This document shows, one piece after another, positions 1 through 7,495 of a stretch of DNA of 64,000 bases (position 1 is the stretch's first letter; each line of letters opens with the position of its first letter). The notes below the pieces were generated by a model. The model was given only the letters and a program-made list of their open reading frames with translations. It was not told the origin of the DNA and searched no databases. Both the position numbers and the translations under genes were made by a program. Origin of the DNA: an uncultured Odoribacter sp. (GTDB lineage Bacteria; Bacteroidota; Bacteroidia; Bacteroidales; Marinifilaceae); assembly GCA_900541415.1 (NCBI GenBank), contig UQJP01000001.1, positions 115,074-179,073 of the forward strand, read 5' to 3'.

Positions 1-60
1 TTCAAATTCATGAACGACTTTGATCCTGTTCGGGACCTACCTAAAAAATCAGAAGAATAA
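1..60 (+). CDS. 3' end of an unidentified gene (partial)
   Basis: An open frame runs from the first base to a TAA at 58-60 and encodes the last 19 residues of a protein, ending DLPKKSEE. The tail is too short to identify. The next gene on the same strand is a PII-like protein. In other bacteria small proteins of this kind can follow RND-type efflux permeases, so a permease tail is possible, but nothing in these 19 residues proves it. Confidence 0.45.
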   Translation, partial: FKFMNDFDPVRDLPKKSEE

Positions 61-134
61 AATAAGGTATGGATATATGGGTATGATTCAATGACCCATA
101 TATTCATATATTACAAACAAGCAGACTGAAAACA

Positions 135-428
135 ATGAAAGCAGTATTTATCACCTATAACCAAGCATTGACGGAACGTGTAGCCTATATCCTCGACCAA
201 TTACAGATCAGAGGATTCACACAATGGCCGATCGTCAATGGAGCCGGAACAAACACCGGAGAACCCCGTATGGGTTCGCACACCTGGCCGGAAATGAACT
301 CCGCCACCCTCACCATTGTCGATGAAGCAATGGTTCCCCTCCTTCTGAAATATGTTGGAAAACTGGATGAAGTGAACAAAGAAAACGGTATCCGGGCATT
401 TGTCTGGGATATAACCGATATGTATTAA
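135..428 (+). CDS. Small PII-like / DUF3240-type protein
   Basis: This 97-residue protein opens with MKAVFITYNQALTERV, a beta strand followed by a helix. It then has a central stretch rich in Gly, Thr and Trp (PIVNGAGTNTGEP) and ends with a second beta-alpha-beta unit. The length and layout match small ferredoxin-like PII-related proteins, which sense or accompany transporters. No T-loop nucleotide-binding residues could be assigned, so the ligand is unknown. It lies 74 bases after the preceding stop and is followed by a strong terminator, so it is probably the last gene of that operon. The family call is from fold pattern only. Confidence 0.6.
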   Translation: MKAVFITYNQALTERVAYILDQLQIRGFTQWPIVNGAGTNTGEPRMGSHTWPEMNSATLTIVDEAMVPLLLKYVGKLDEVNKENGIRAFVWDITDMY

Positions 429-445
429 AAACTATCGAAAAGTTG

Positions 446-473
446 AAAAGCGGGGATGTTCCCCGCTTTTTTT
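446..473 (+). terminator. Intrinsic terminator after the PII-like gene
   Basis: A perfect 10-bp stem (446-455 with 461-470, GC-rich core GCGGGG/CCCCGC) has a five-base loop and runs straight into seven T residues. It sits 18 bases after the stop codon at 426-428. Confidence 0.9.
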
Positions 474-481
474 ATACCTTA

Positions 482-613
482 CCCTACAAAGGATACGCTC
501 CCACATACATCGCCAGCATCCCCGGATTGAATCCGTTCCGGTCACACGGCAAAACCAAACACAAAATCATTGCAAGCAAAGTCCTGCATAAGCTGTTGAA
601 CAACCGCGCATAA
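482..613 (+). pseudogene. Possible remnant: 43 coding-like codons with no start
   Basis: Between the terminator and the 3' end of the M24 peptidase gene, one forward frame is open to a TAA at 611-613. It reads like the C-terminus of a basic protein (it includes IPGLNPFRSHGKTKHKII and ends HKLLNNRA). There is no start codon, promoter or ribosome site, and the frame runs back into the terminator hairpin. It may be the leftover end of a deleted gene, or chance. Confidence 0.2.
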
Positions 614-624
614 GTTCCCGGACA

Positions 625-1788
625 CTACATCAACGGGATAATGCCTTCTTCGAACACGGTCAGCTTTTCCACCCCGCTATCCGTCACCAACAACGTATTC
701 TCTATCCCTACCGCTCCCGTCCCGGCAATAACGAACTTAGGCTCTAAAGCAAATACCATTCCGGGTTCCAACACCTCCTGTGAACGGGGTGTCAACACAG
801 GCAACTCATTGATTTGAAGCCCCACGCCATGCCCGATAAATTTTGCCTGCTGGTGAGTTCCCATAAAACAATCGCTTAACCCGGCTTTTTCCGCTATTGC
901 CGATGCTTCCCGGTAAAGATCGGCGCAGGCGGCTCCCGGTTTGGCAATTTCCCCGATCCGTTCGTGAATATCCAGCGACACCCGGTGTGCCCGGCAGGCT
1001 TCGTCGGCCAGCTTACCCACAGAAAACACCCTGGTCATATCAGTCATATAAGGCGTATAATTCCCCGCCATGTCCACCATCACTGCCATCCCCTCTTTTA
1101 ATTCCATTCCACAAGCGCCCAACGGGTAGAAGGGATGCTCCCCCTGCCCACCCAATGCAAAATCGAAAGGAGAAGGCACTCCCGCATTTTCCCCGGCAAG
1201 CAGGCTTCCCATAAATACATCCATATTAGCCCCGTAAGCCCGGAAAAGCCCCAGCGATCCCATTTCGCGCATACGGTACTCGATCTTATATTGTAACTCC
1301 AGATCGGTCATTCCGGGATAAAAACAGTCCCGAATCCCCTCATAAACTTCCGCATGCCGCCGGGCCGAAATCCGGAACTGTTCTATTTCTTCGGCAGTTT
1401 TCACCTTCCGGACATTTCTCATCAACTTTCCGGCATCACCCAAACGAGCCGGACAAAAAATCTTTTCCAACCGGACGCTTTCATTATAGCTTAGCACATC
1501 CGTTTCCAGCCACAAATATTCCGGCAATTCAATTCCGGCATCCGATAAAATTCCGGTAATATCTTCCGGTTTGCGAATGTAAAACACGTTTTCCCCTGAA
1601 AATCCGGCAGGCCGTTTCACAAAAAAATAAGGTTTCCCCTCCGCCGGAATGTAAAAATAGCCGTTATAAATTTGCTTTGTCAGGTAATACAAATTCACAT
1701 CCACACACAGCAAACAAGCGTCTGCCCCCGACAACCCCATTTGTTGTTGAATTTTTTCCAGTTTCTGTTTACAATAAGTGATTTCCAT
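625..1788 (-). CDS. M24 family metallopeptidase (Xaa-Pro peptidase-like)
   Basis: This 387-residue protein has a creatinase-type N-terminal domain (about 1-140) and a pita-bread M24 catalytic domain (about 145-387). The five expected metal ligands are visible: Asp in VDMAGNY, Asp in MTDMTRVF, His in IGHGVGL, Glu in ALEPKF and Glu in GIENT. Members use two divalent metals to remove N-terminal residues or cleave Xaa-Pro dipeptides in the cytoplasm. The length is usual for bacterial prolidase or Xaa-Pro aminopeptidase-like proteins. It has its own promoter just upstream and appears to be transcribed alone. Whether the substrate is an Xaa-Pro peptide cannot be decided from the sequence. Confidence 0.85.
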   Translation of the reverse strand: MEITYCKQKLEKIQQQMGLSGADACLLCVDVNLYYLTKQIYNGYFYIPAEGKPYFFVKRPAGFSGENVFYIRKPEDITGILSDAGIELPEYLWLETDVLSYNESVRLEKIFCPARLGDAGKLMRNVRKVKTAEEIEQFRISARRHAEVYEGIRDCFYPGMTDLELQYKIEYRMREMGSLGLFRAYGANMDVFMGSLLAGENAGVPSPFDFALGGQGEHPFYPLGACGMELKEGMAVMVDMAGNYTPYMTDMTRVFSVGKLADEACRAHRVSLDIHERIGEIAKPGAACADLYREASAIAEKAGLSDCFMGTHQQAKFIGHGVGLQINELPVLTPRSQEVLEPGMVFALEPKFVIAGTGAVGIENTLLVTDSGVEKLTVFEEGIIPLM

Positions 1789-1828
1789 GCTTTTCTTTCG
1801 GGTTTATTACTGATTTCTACAATAGAAA

Positions 1829-1857
1829 CAAAAATAATAAAGATTTGTCCGGGACAA
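1829..1857 (-). promoter_or_regulatory. Promoter of the M24 peptidase gene
   Basis: On the minus strand TATTTTTG (1829-1836) matches the Bacteroidetes -7 consensus TAnnTTTG. A TTG (1855-1857) lies 18 bases further upstream, matching the -33 element. The start codon is about 40 bases downstream. Confidence 0.55.
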
Positions 1858-1977
1858 TAGTTATATATTTGTTAAAAAAACCAGCACCACCTTAAATATC
1901 TTTATAATCCACTCAACATAATATATTGAAGTTCAAACGTATACATATTTTGTTTTACAAATTTCCATTAATATATG

Positions 1978-2006
1978 TTGTTTTAATTAAAAATAGCTTA
2001 TTTTTG
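1978..2006 (+). promoter_or_regulatory. Promoter of the repeat lipoprotein / DUF5723 pair
   Basis: TTG at 1978-1980 and TATTTTTG at 1999-2006 are 18 bases apart, a good fit to the Bacteroidetes -33/-7 pattern. This leaves a leader of about 100 bases before the ATG at 2116. The rest of 1789-2115 is A/T-rich; a 66-codon open frame there (1926-2126) has no coding character. Confidence 0.5.
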
Positions 2007-2115
2007 CTCCAAGATAGAATAGGTTTAAAAAAGGTTTGTATCAATGTGCATAAAACACAACCAATCAAACCCATAACTTTCCTGTTTAGGCGTGTAATCA
2101 TTTTTAAAAAACAAC

Positions 2116-4989
2116 ATGAACACTAAAGTACTTTATTCAACGTATTTTATGCGTTTTATCTTATTGTTATTTATCGTCCCTGCATTTCAGGCCTGTATTG
2201 ACAATAAGTATGATCTTGACAAAGATTTGTCGCTTGAAATAAGCGTAGGAGGAAAACACCTGGCTGTTCCTTTGGGAAGCACCAGTAACATTTATCTGGA
2301 CAGTCTTGTAGATGCCAAAGACGGCGATATTCTGAATTTTTTGGAAAACGGCGATTTCGCTCTATTTAAAACGGACAGCCTCGACATCAAAATTCCGAAA
2401 CTCGATCCGGTGAACATCACAGTAAACGGACTGGACATCGATCCTATATCCGTATCGGTAGACAATATTCAGCTACCGGACCAGTTCACGCTGGGGAATT
2501 TCAGTGAGAATATCCCTCTGGGAGCGGATAACATCGAGCTTTCCGTAGCAAGCATGCAGCCGATCGGAGTGAACAAGCAAAAAAACATGGAAGCCGGAGT
2601 GGAAGGAGCTCCTATTCCAGCCAACACGAAAGTAACCCTTGAAGAAACGAAAGGTTTTCAGTTTTCTTTCCAAAAAGTCGATGAAATTCAGGACGTAAAA
2701 ACCGTATATTTCGGTGATACGGAAAAAGGTTCTCTGGCTCAAGTCACTATCAAACTGCCGGAAATCATCACCACCACCGACCATGTTATTGAGGACTTTT
2801 CCGTAACCTTACCCGCAGGTTTCATTTTGGCTGCCGATCCGGCAAGCATTGCAGGAACAGTGAGCGGCAACACCTTTTCCGTTACCAATTACGATCCGGG
2901 AACCCAGAAAACCATCAACTTTTCTTTCTATATCCGTCAAATGAGCGGTAATTTTTCCACGAATGCCACTGAAATTTCCTATTCCGACGATCTCCAGTGT
3001 TCGGTGGACTATAAAGTGGTTTCAGGAAAATTCAACCAGACAGGAACAGCAGAAATCGGTTTGGAAATCAACATTCCCCTCTCGATGAGAAGCGCCGATA
3101 TTGCCACACAGGATATTCCGGTACAATTAGCCGAACAAAACATCAACGTCAATAGTAAAATTGAAGACATTCCGCAAGAAATCGCTTCGGTCAAAACAAT
3201 TTATTTTGACGAAGCAGGCAACGAAATCAATGTTTCGGTCTCTCCATTGACCCTTCCGGTGAACTTATCGGGAAATGACGATGTGCAACTGAAATTCCCG
3301 GCAGAATTCCATTTCAAGCCATCGGACGGACTGGCTGCGGGAAATATCTTGAATATTCCGGTAGCGGAACTAAATGCCGGAACCGTAAAAACGTTACACC
3401 TGGAATCCATCGAACTGAATCAGGATATTCAAAACCAGGAAATCGTTCTGAATAAAAACATCACCTTGCTGGGCACAAGTTTACAACTGGACGCTTCGCC
3501 CTCGGTGAATACAAAAGAACTGGAAACGCTATCGGATAAAAAAATACAGGTAGAAGTATCGGGCGCAGATTTAAAGATCAGCCATGCCGACGTCACCACC
3601 GCCGGAATTACGATCGACATCGACCGGGCTAAGGCCGACATGGATATATCGGAAGAAACACCGAAGGAACTGATCGCCGTGAGGGATGTCGCTTTCAAAG
3701 AAAGCCCGGAAGTGAGGTTACACTTATCTTTCGAAGGAATCCCTGCCTCCGTAAACAAAGTGAAATTCAAAGATTACACGGTTACTTTCCCCGAATTTTT
3801 AATCTTTGAAGGGAACGACATCCAAAATCACCAATTGGTTTTGAACGACGAAGTCACCGTATCGGATGGTTTCAGCAAAACCCTGATCATAAAACAGTTT
3901 TCTTTCGGCGACAATAACCCGATCGCAAACGGACACATCACCATCAACGATTCCATCATTCTCGACGGACAACTCTATATTGAGGAGTCCGGCCTGAACA
4001 GCAATGAACTGACCCATATCACCATCCGCCCGACGGTAAATATCACCCCGATGGGATTAGGTTTGGTGACGGGGAAAATCGACCCGGAAATCGACCCGGA
4101 AAAAGAAATGGTCGACATTGGCGATATTCCCGACTTCATGAAAGACGACAGCGTTGTGCTCGACATCATGCATCCGCTGATTACCGTAAATGCCGGTAAT
4201 ACCATAGGTGTTCCGGTAAATGCAGATTTAAAGATTCAGCCCATGCAAAAAGGGAACGTCATTACCGGAGGTGTGGTAGATGCTTCTATCGAAATAGAGC
4301 CGACTCCCGCTTTAGGAACAACCCGATGGTCGAATTTCTGGATTTCCGACACCCAGGAAGGTATGCCATCCGGTTATAGCTACGTGTCTACCCCGAATCT
4401 GCCAAACCTCATCCGGAAAGTGCCGGATTCGATTTCCATTGTCGTAACGGCAGAAGTTGATCCGGATGCCCTTCATTCCATCGACCTCTCGATTCCGGAA
4501 TACAAGTTACAGGTGAAATATAATATCTCCGTACCGATTAAATTAGGTAAAGATTTAAACATCATCTATCATGACACCATCGACGACTTCAACAAAGACA
4601 TCGAAGATTACGTCAAATATGTAACCGAGGCGCAGGTGCTTACAGAAATCGACAATACGATCCCGCTCGAAATGACTTGCAGTGCGCAAGCTGTCGATGT
4701 GAACAAAAAAGTATTAAAGGGAATCAAAGTTTCAGCCCCTCAAAAAGTGGAAGCTGCCGGCTGGGATGCGATAAACGGAAAAACAACACTTACTCAGACC
4801 TCGTTCTCCCTGCTTTTGGAAGAAACAGTAAGGGGAGAAATGACAAAATTAGACGGTTTGGTATTCAAAATATCGGCAAAAGCCAATTCCACCGTCGCCG
4901 GAGCCACTCTGAAAAAAGACCAGTATTTGAAGATCACGGCTAAAATGAAAGTTCCGGGAGGAGTAACTGTAGATATTGACGACCTTTAA
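2116..4989 (+). CDS. Large surface or periplasmic lipoprotein with tandem ~163-residue repeats
   Basis: This 957-residue protein starts with a signal peptide and a lipobox (AFQAC, acylated Cys about residue 27), so it is a lipoprotein. I do not recognise a named family. The body is almost entirely beta-strand with alternating polar and hydrophobic residues. A motif recurs near residues 192, 356 and 519 (DVKTVYF, SVKTIYF, AVRDVAF), each time followed about 50 residues later by a P-A/E-x-F strand (LPAGFIL, FPAEFHF, FPEFLIF). This points to three tandem beta-sandwich repeats of about 163 residues. The start at 2116 keeps a full signal peptide; an in-frame ATG 11 codons later would also work. A DUF5723 outer-membrane protein follows 17 bases downstream, so the two probably act together at the outer membrane. 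Confidence 0.75.
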   Translation: MNTKVLYSTYFMRFILLLFIVPAFQACIDNKYDLDKDLSLEISVGGKHLAVPLGSTSNIYLDSLVDAKDGDILNFLENGDFALFKTDSLDIKIPKLDPVNITVNGLDIDPISVSVDNIQLPDQFTLGNFSENIPLGADNIELSVASMQPIGVNKQKNMEAGVEGAPIPANTKVTLEETKGFQFSFQKVDEIQDVKTVYFGDTEKGSLAQVTIKLPEIITTTDHVIEDFSVTLPAGFILAADPASIAGTVSGNTFSVTNYDPGTQKTINFSFYIRQMSGNFSTNATEISYSDDLQCSVDYKVVSGKFNQTGTAEIGLEINIPLSMRSADIATQDIPVQLAEQNINVNSKIEDIPQEIASVKTIYFDEAGNEINVSVSPLTLPVNLSGNDDVQLKFPAEFHFKPSDGLAAGNILNIPVAELNAGTVKTLHLESIELNQDIQNQEIVLNKNITLLGTSLQLDASPSVNTKELETLSDKKIQVEVSGADLKISHADVTTAGITIDIDRAKADMDISEETPKELIAVRDVAFKESPEVRLHLSFEGIPASVNKVKFKDYTVTFPEFLIFEGNDIQNHQLVLNDEVTVSDGFSKTLIIKQFSFGDNNPIANGHITINDSIILDGQLYIEESGLNSNELTHITIRPTVNITPMGLGLVTGKIDPEIDPEKEMVDIGDIPDFMKDDSVVLDIMHPLITVNAGNTIGVPVNADLKIQPMQKGNVITGGVVDASIEIEPTPALGTTRWSNFWISDTQEGMPSGYSYVSTPNLPNLIRKVPDSISIVVTAEVDPDALHSIDLSIPEYKLQVKYNISVPIKLGKDLNIIYHDTIDDFNKDIEDYVKYVTEAQVLTEIDNTIPLEMTCSAQAVDVNKKVLKGIKVSAPQKVEAAGWDAINGKTTLTQTSFSLLLEETVRGEMTKLDGLVFKISAKANSTVAGATLKKDQYLKITAKMKVPGGVTVDIDDL

Positions 4990-5006
4990 TTAAAAAAAGC
5001 TGAACA

Positions 5007-6656
5007 ATGAAAAACTTAATAATCATATTCATCCTATGCCTGGGAACTCTGAGCGTGGAAGCTCAGCAAACACTGCATTCATCCTATTTCCTGAAACGGA
5101 TGCCCATGCGTCATAAATTAAATCCGGCATTAATCAATGATTACGGATATTTCAGCATCCCGATGTTAGGAAACATCAATATAGGTGTACAGTCGAACCT
5201 AAGCCTTAAAAATTTTATCTACCCCACAAACGACGGGAATCTGATGACCTTCATGCATCAGGATGTGTCGGCAGATGATTTTTTAGACCACATCAAAAAT
5301 TACAATTCCGTTGAAATGAATGTCGATATGGCCATTCTTTCTTTCGGCTTTTTCGGATTCAAAGGCTATAACACCTTCGACATCTCCCTGCGCTCACACA
5401 CAGGCATATATGCGCCGGAAGACCTGTTCCGCTTTATGAAACTGGGCATGGACAACGAAAACGGTAATTCCTACCACCTCCGTAATTTCACCATGAAAAC
5501 CGATAATTACGTTGAGTTGGCATTGGGACATGCCCACCAGATTAACGACAAATTAACAATCGGTGCTAAACTGAAATTCCTTGCAGGTGTTGCTAATATT
5601 CAGGCGAAAATCCATCAGATGGACATCACCCTGTCGGAAGATAAATGGGAAATTATGGCCAACGGGCAAATGGATGCTTCTGTTTTAGGAGCAAGCCTGC
5701 AAACGAAAGCCAACGGCGAAATCGACGATTTCGATTTCGACATCGACAAGCCCGCTTTAAGCGGCTGGGGATTAGGAACCGATTTAGGAGCCACCTATAA
5801 ACTTATGGACAACCTGACGCTTTCCGCAGCAGTGGTCGATTTGGGATTTATCCGCTGGAATAAAAACCTGAGAGGAGCCACCCTCAACAACGAATCGTTC
5901 CTGTTCGACGGTTTTAAAGAGGTGGATATTGATGACGATTCCTCTATCGACGACCAATGGGACGACATTGCCGACCAACTGGAAGACATGGTGCGTTTCT
6001 ATGAAACCGATGCCCCTTCCTCCCGTTCCACCAGCCTCCGTACCACACTGAATATCGGCGCGGAATATTCTATTTTAAACGATAAAATTTCTTTCGGACT
6101 TTTATCCTCAACCCGGTTTTCAAGTCCTAAAACCTGGACGGAAATCGTCGGGTCGGCAAATTTCCGCCCCGCATCCTGGTTCAACTTAGCATTCACCGGA
6201 ACACTTTCCAACTATGGCCCGAACTGGGGATGGGTGCTTAACCTCTGTCCCAGGGGATTCAACTTCTTTATCGGGACAGACCATATGGTGACCCGGGTCA
6301 CCCCGCAATACATCCCGACTAAAAATGCTACGGTCAACCTGAATTTCGGATTCAATGTGCCTATGGGCGGGCCGATCCGTCACGCCAGAAAAGTAGCGAA
6401 ACGGGAAGACCGGGAACTGCGGCGACACACGAAAGCCACTCTCAAAGCCACAAAATACCATGAAACGCAGGTGGAAGCCGTAGACTCCCTGATAAACCGT
6501 CAAAAAACAGAGGACACGAACACCGGGGAAGAAGCTCCGGTGGAATCCATTCAGGCTACTGCCGGAACAAATTTCAGAGGGAACGGTATACACACGAACT
6601 CTCCGTTCTACATCAAAGAAACAAACGGAAGAAACCCTAAAAATCGCAGATTCTAA
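5007..6656 (+). CDS. DUF5723 family outer-membrane beta-barrel protein
   Basis: This 549-residue protein has a Sec signal peptide (cleavage after SVEA) and then the stretch HSSYFLKRMPMRHKLNPA, typical of DUF5723 proteins. Repeated amphipathic strands such as YVELALGHAHQI, LTIGAKLKFLAG and LTLSAAVVDLGFI support a beta barrel. There is an acidic insert (about 305-325, IDDDSSIDDQWDD), and a basic, polar tail of about 90 residues follows the barrel (from about 460). The family is outer-membrane located and distantly like PorP/SprF, but its role is not established. It forms an operon with the upstream repeat lipoprotein and is closed by a terminator. Confidence 0.8.
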   Translation: MKNLIIIFILCLGTLSVEAQQTLHSSYFLKRMPMRHKLNPALINDYGYFSIPMLGNINIGVQSNLSLKNFIYPTNDGNLMTFMHQDVSADDFLDHIKNYNSVEMNVDMAILSFGFFGFKGYNTFDISLRSHTGIYAPEDLFRFMKLGMDNENGNSYHLRNFTMKTDNYVELALGHAHQINDKLTIGAKLKFLAGVANIQAKIHQMDITLSEDKWEIMANGQMDASVLGASLQTKANGEIDDFDFDIDKPALSGWGLGTDLGATYKLMDNLTLSAAVVDLGFIRWNKNLRGATLNNESFLFDGFKEVDIDDDSSIDDQWDDIADQLEDMVRFYETDAPSSRSTSLRTTLNIGAEYSILNDKISFGLLSSTRFSSPKTWTEIVGSANFRPASWFNLAFTGTLSNYGPNWGWVLNLCPRGFNFFIGTDHMVTRVTPQYIPTKNATVNLNFGFNVPMGGPIRHARKVAKREDRELRRHTKATLKATKYHETQVEAVDSLINRQKTEDTNTGEEAPVESIQATAGTNFRGNGIHTNSPFYIKETNGRNPKNRRF

Positions 6657-6684
6657 TATCGATGATAGAAACATCAACGAAAGT

Positions 6685-6720
6685 AACTGGCCGGGAAATA
6701 CATTTCCGGCCAGTTTTTTT
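6685..6720 (+). terminator. Intrinsic terminator after the DUF5723 gene
   Basis: The arms AACTGGCCGG..AAA and TTTCCGGCCAGTT pair with a single bulged G and run into eight T residues at the end. It lies about 30 bases after the stop. The rest of 6721-6862 is A/T-rich and holds nothing I can name. Confidence 0.85.
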
Positions 6721-6862
6721 AATCACTTCCGGTATAAAGTTTTTTCAGAAACAAGGTCTACCGGATATATAACCGCGCCTTAATTGGTTTTTATAAAATA
6801 AATTATTTTTTGACCGCATTAGGGATAACAAAGAGGGTTTATTTCAAACAGCCCTTAAACAG

Positions 6863-6894
6863 GAAGAACGGAATCCATACGGATTCCGTTCTTC
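6863..6894. terminator. Strong hairpin between the convergent DUF5723 and nrdG genes
   Basis: A perfect 14-bp inverted repeat (6863-6876 with 6881-6894) has a four-base loop. Neither flank has a clean T run (CTTTATAT on the plus side), so it is a weak terminator by sequence. It sits where nrdDG transcription on the minus strand would be expected to end. Confidence 0.5.
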
Positions 6895-6956
6895 TTTATA
6901 TCCTTTGGCAAAAAACGAAGTTTCAGCGACAATAGAATACCGCCTTTTCAGGCAAC

Positions 6957-7484
6957 TCACACAGCCATCACAGGCAACGGCTTATACTCAAACAAACAAA
7001 CACGGCCTGCCGCTGCCGACCGGCGTATATCCACCAGCCGCTGGTTGCTGCTCCCCCGGAAAAGAAGTCCGGTGTCCCTTAATTCCTGCTTGAAACGCCC
7101 GTCAACCAACACATCGATATAAGGCAGGATCATGGATAAGCGGGAGGATTTACAAATCTCCTCATAACAATAGCCTGTATAGCACCAGATGTTTTTCCCA
7201 CTCTCCGCTTTGATTCTTTTTGCCAGCCGGGTAAAAGCCTCCACCTGCATCAAAGGGTCGCCCCCGCTGAATGTGATATTGGCAAAAGGATTACCCAACA
7301 ACTTATCAGCCACCACTTCCACCGAAACGACATGTCCGGCGGATAAATCCCAAGACTGCGGATTATGGCAGCCGGGACAGCGGTGGGGACAACCGGAAGC
7401 ATATACCGTCGTACGGAATCCCGGACCGTCCACAACCGTATCTTCTACAATATCCAATATCGCTAACTCATGACCTCTGTCCAT
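6957..7484 (-). CDS. nrdG: Anaerobic ribonucleoside-triphosphate reductase activating protein
   Basis: This 175-residue radical-SAM enzyme installs the glycyl radical on NrdD using S-adenosylmethionine and a [4Fe-4S] cluster. The cluster motif is Cys32-x3-Cys36-x2-Cys39 (GCPHRCPGC), followed by the family signature HNPQSWD and the SAM-binding SGGDPL. It lies 11 bases downstream of nrdD in the same direction, the usual arrangement, and should share nrdD's promoter and riboswitch. Length and motifs are complete. Confidence 0.95.
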   Translation of the reverse strand: MDRGHELAILDIVEDTVVDGPGFRTTVYASGCPHRCPGCHNPQSWDLSAGHVVSVEVVADKLLGNPFANITFSGGDPLMQVEAFTRLAKRIKAESGKNIWCYTGYCYEEICKSSRLSMILPYIDVLVDGRFKQELRDTGLLFRGSSNQRLVDIRRSAAAGRVCLFEYKPLPVMAV

Positions 7485-7495
7485 AGTCCCCTCTC

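Noticed and set aside
1926..2126. 66-codon ORF before the repeat lipoprotein
   Set aside because: Lys/Phe/Ile-rich translation of A/T-rich promoter and leader DNA; overlaps the next start codon.
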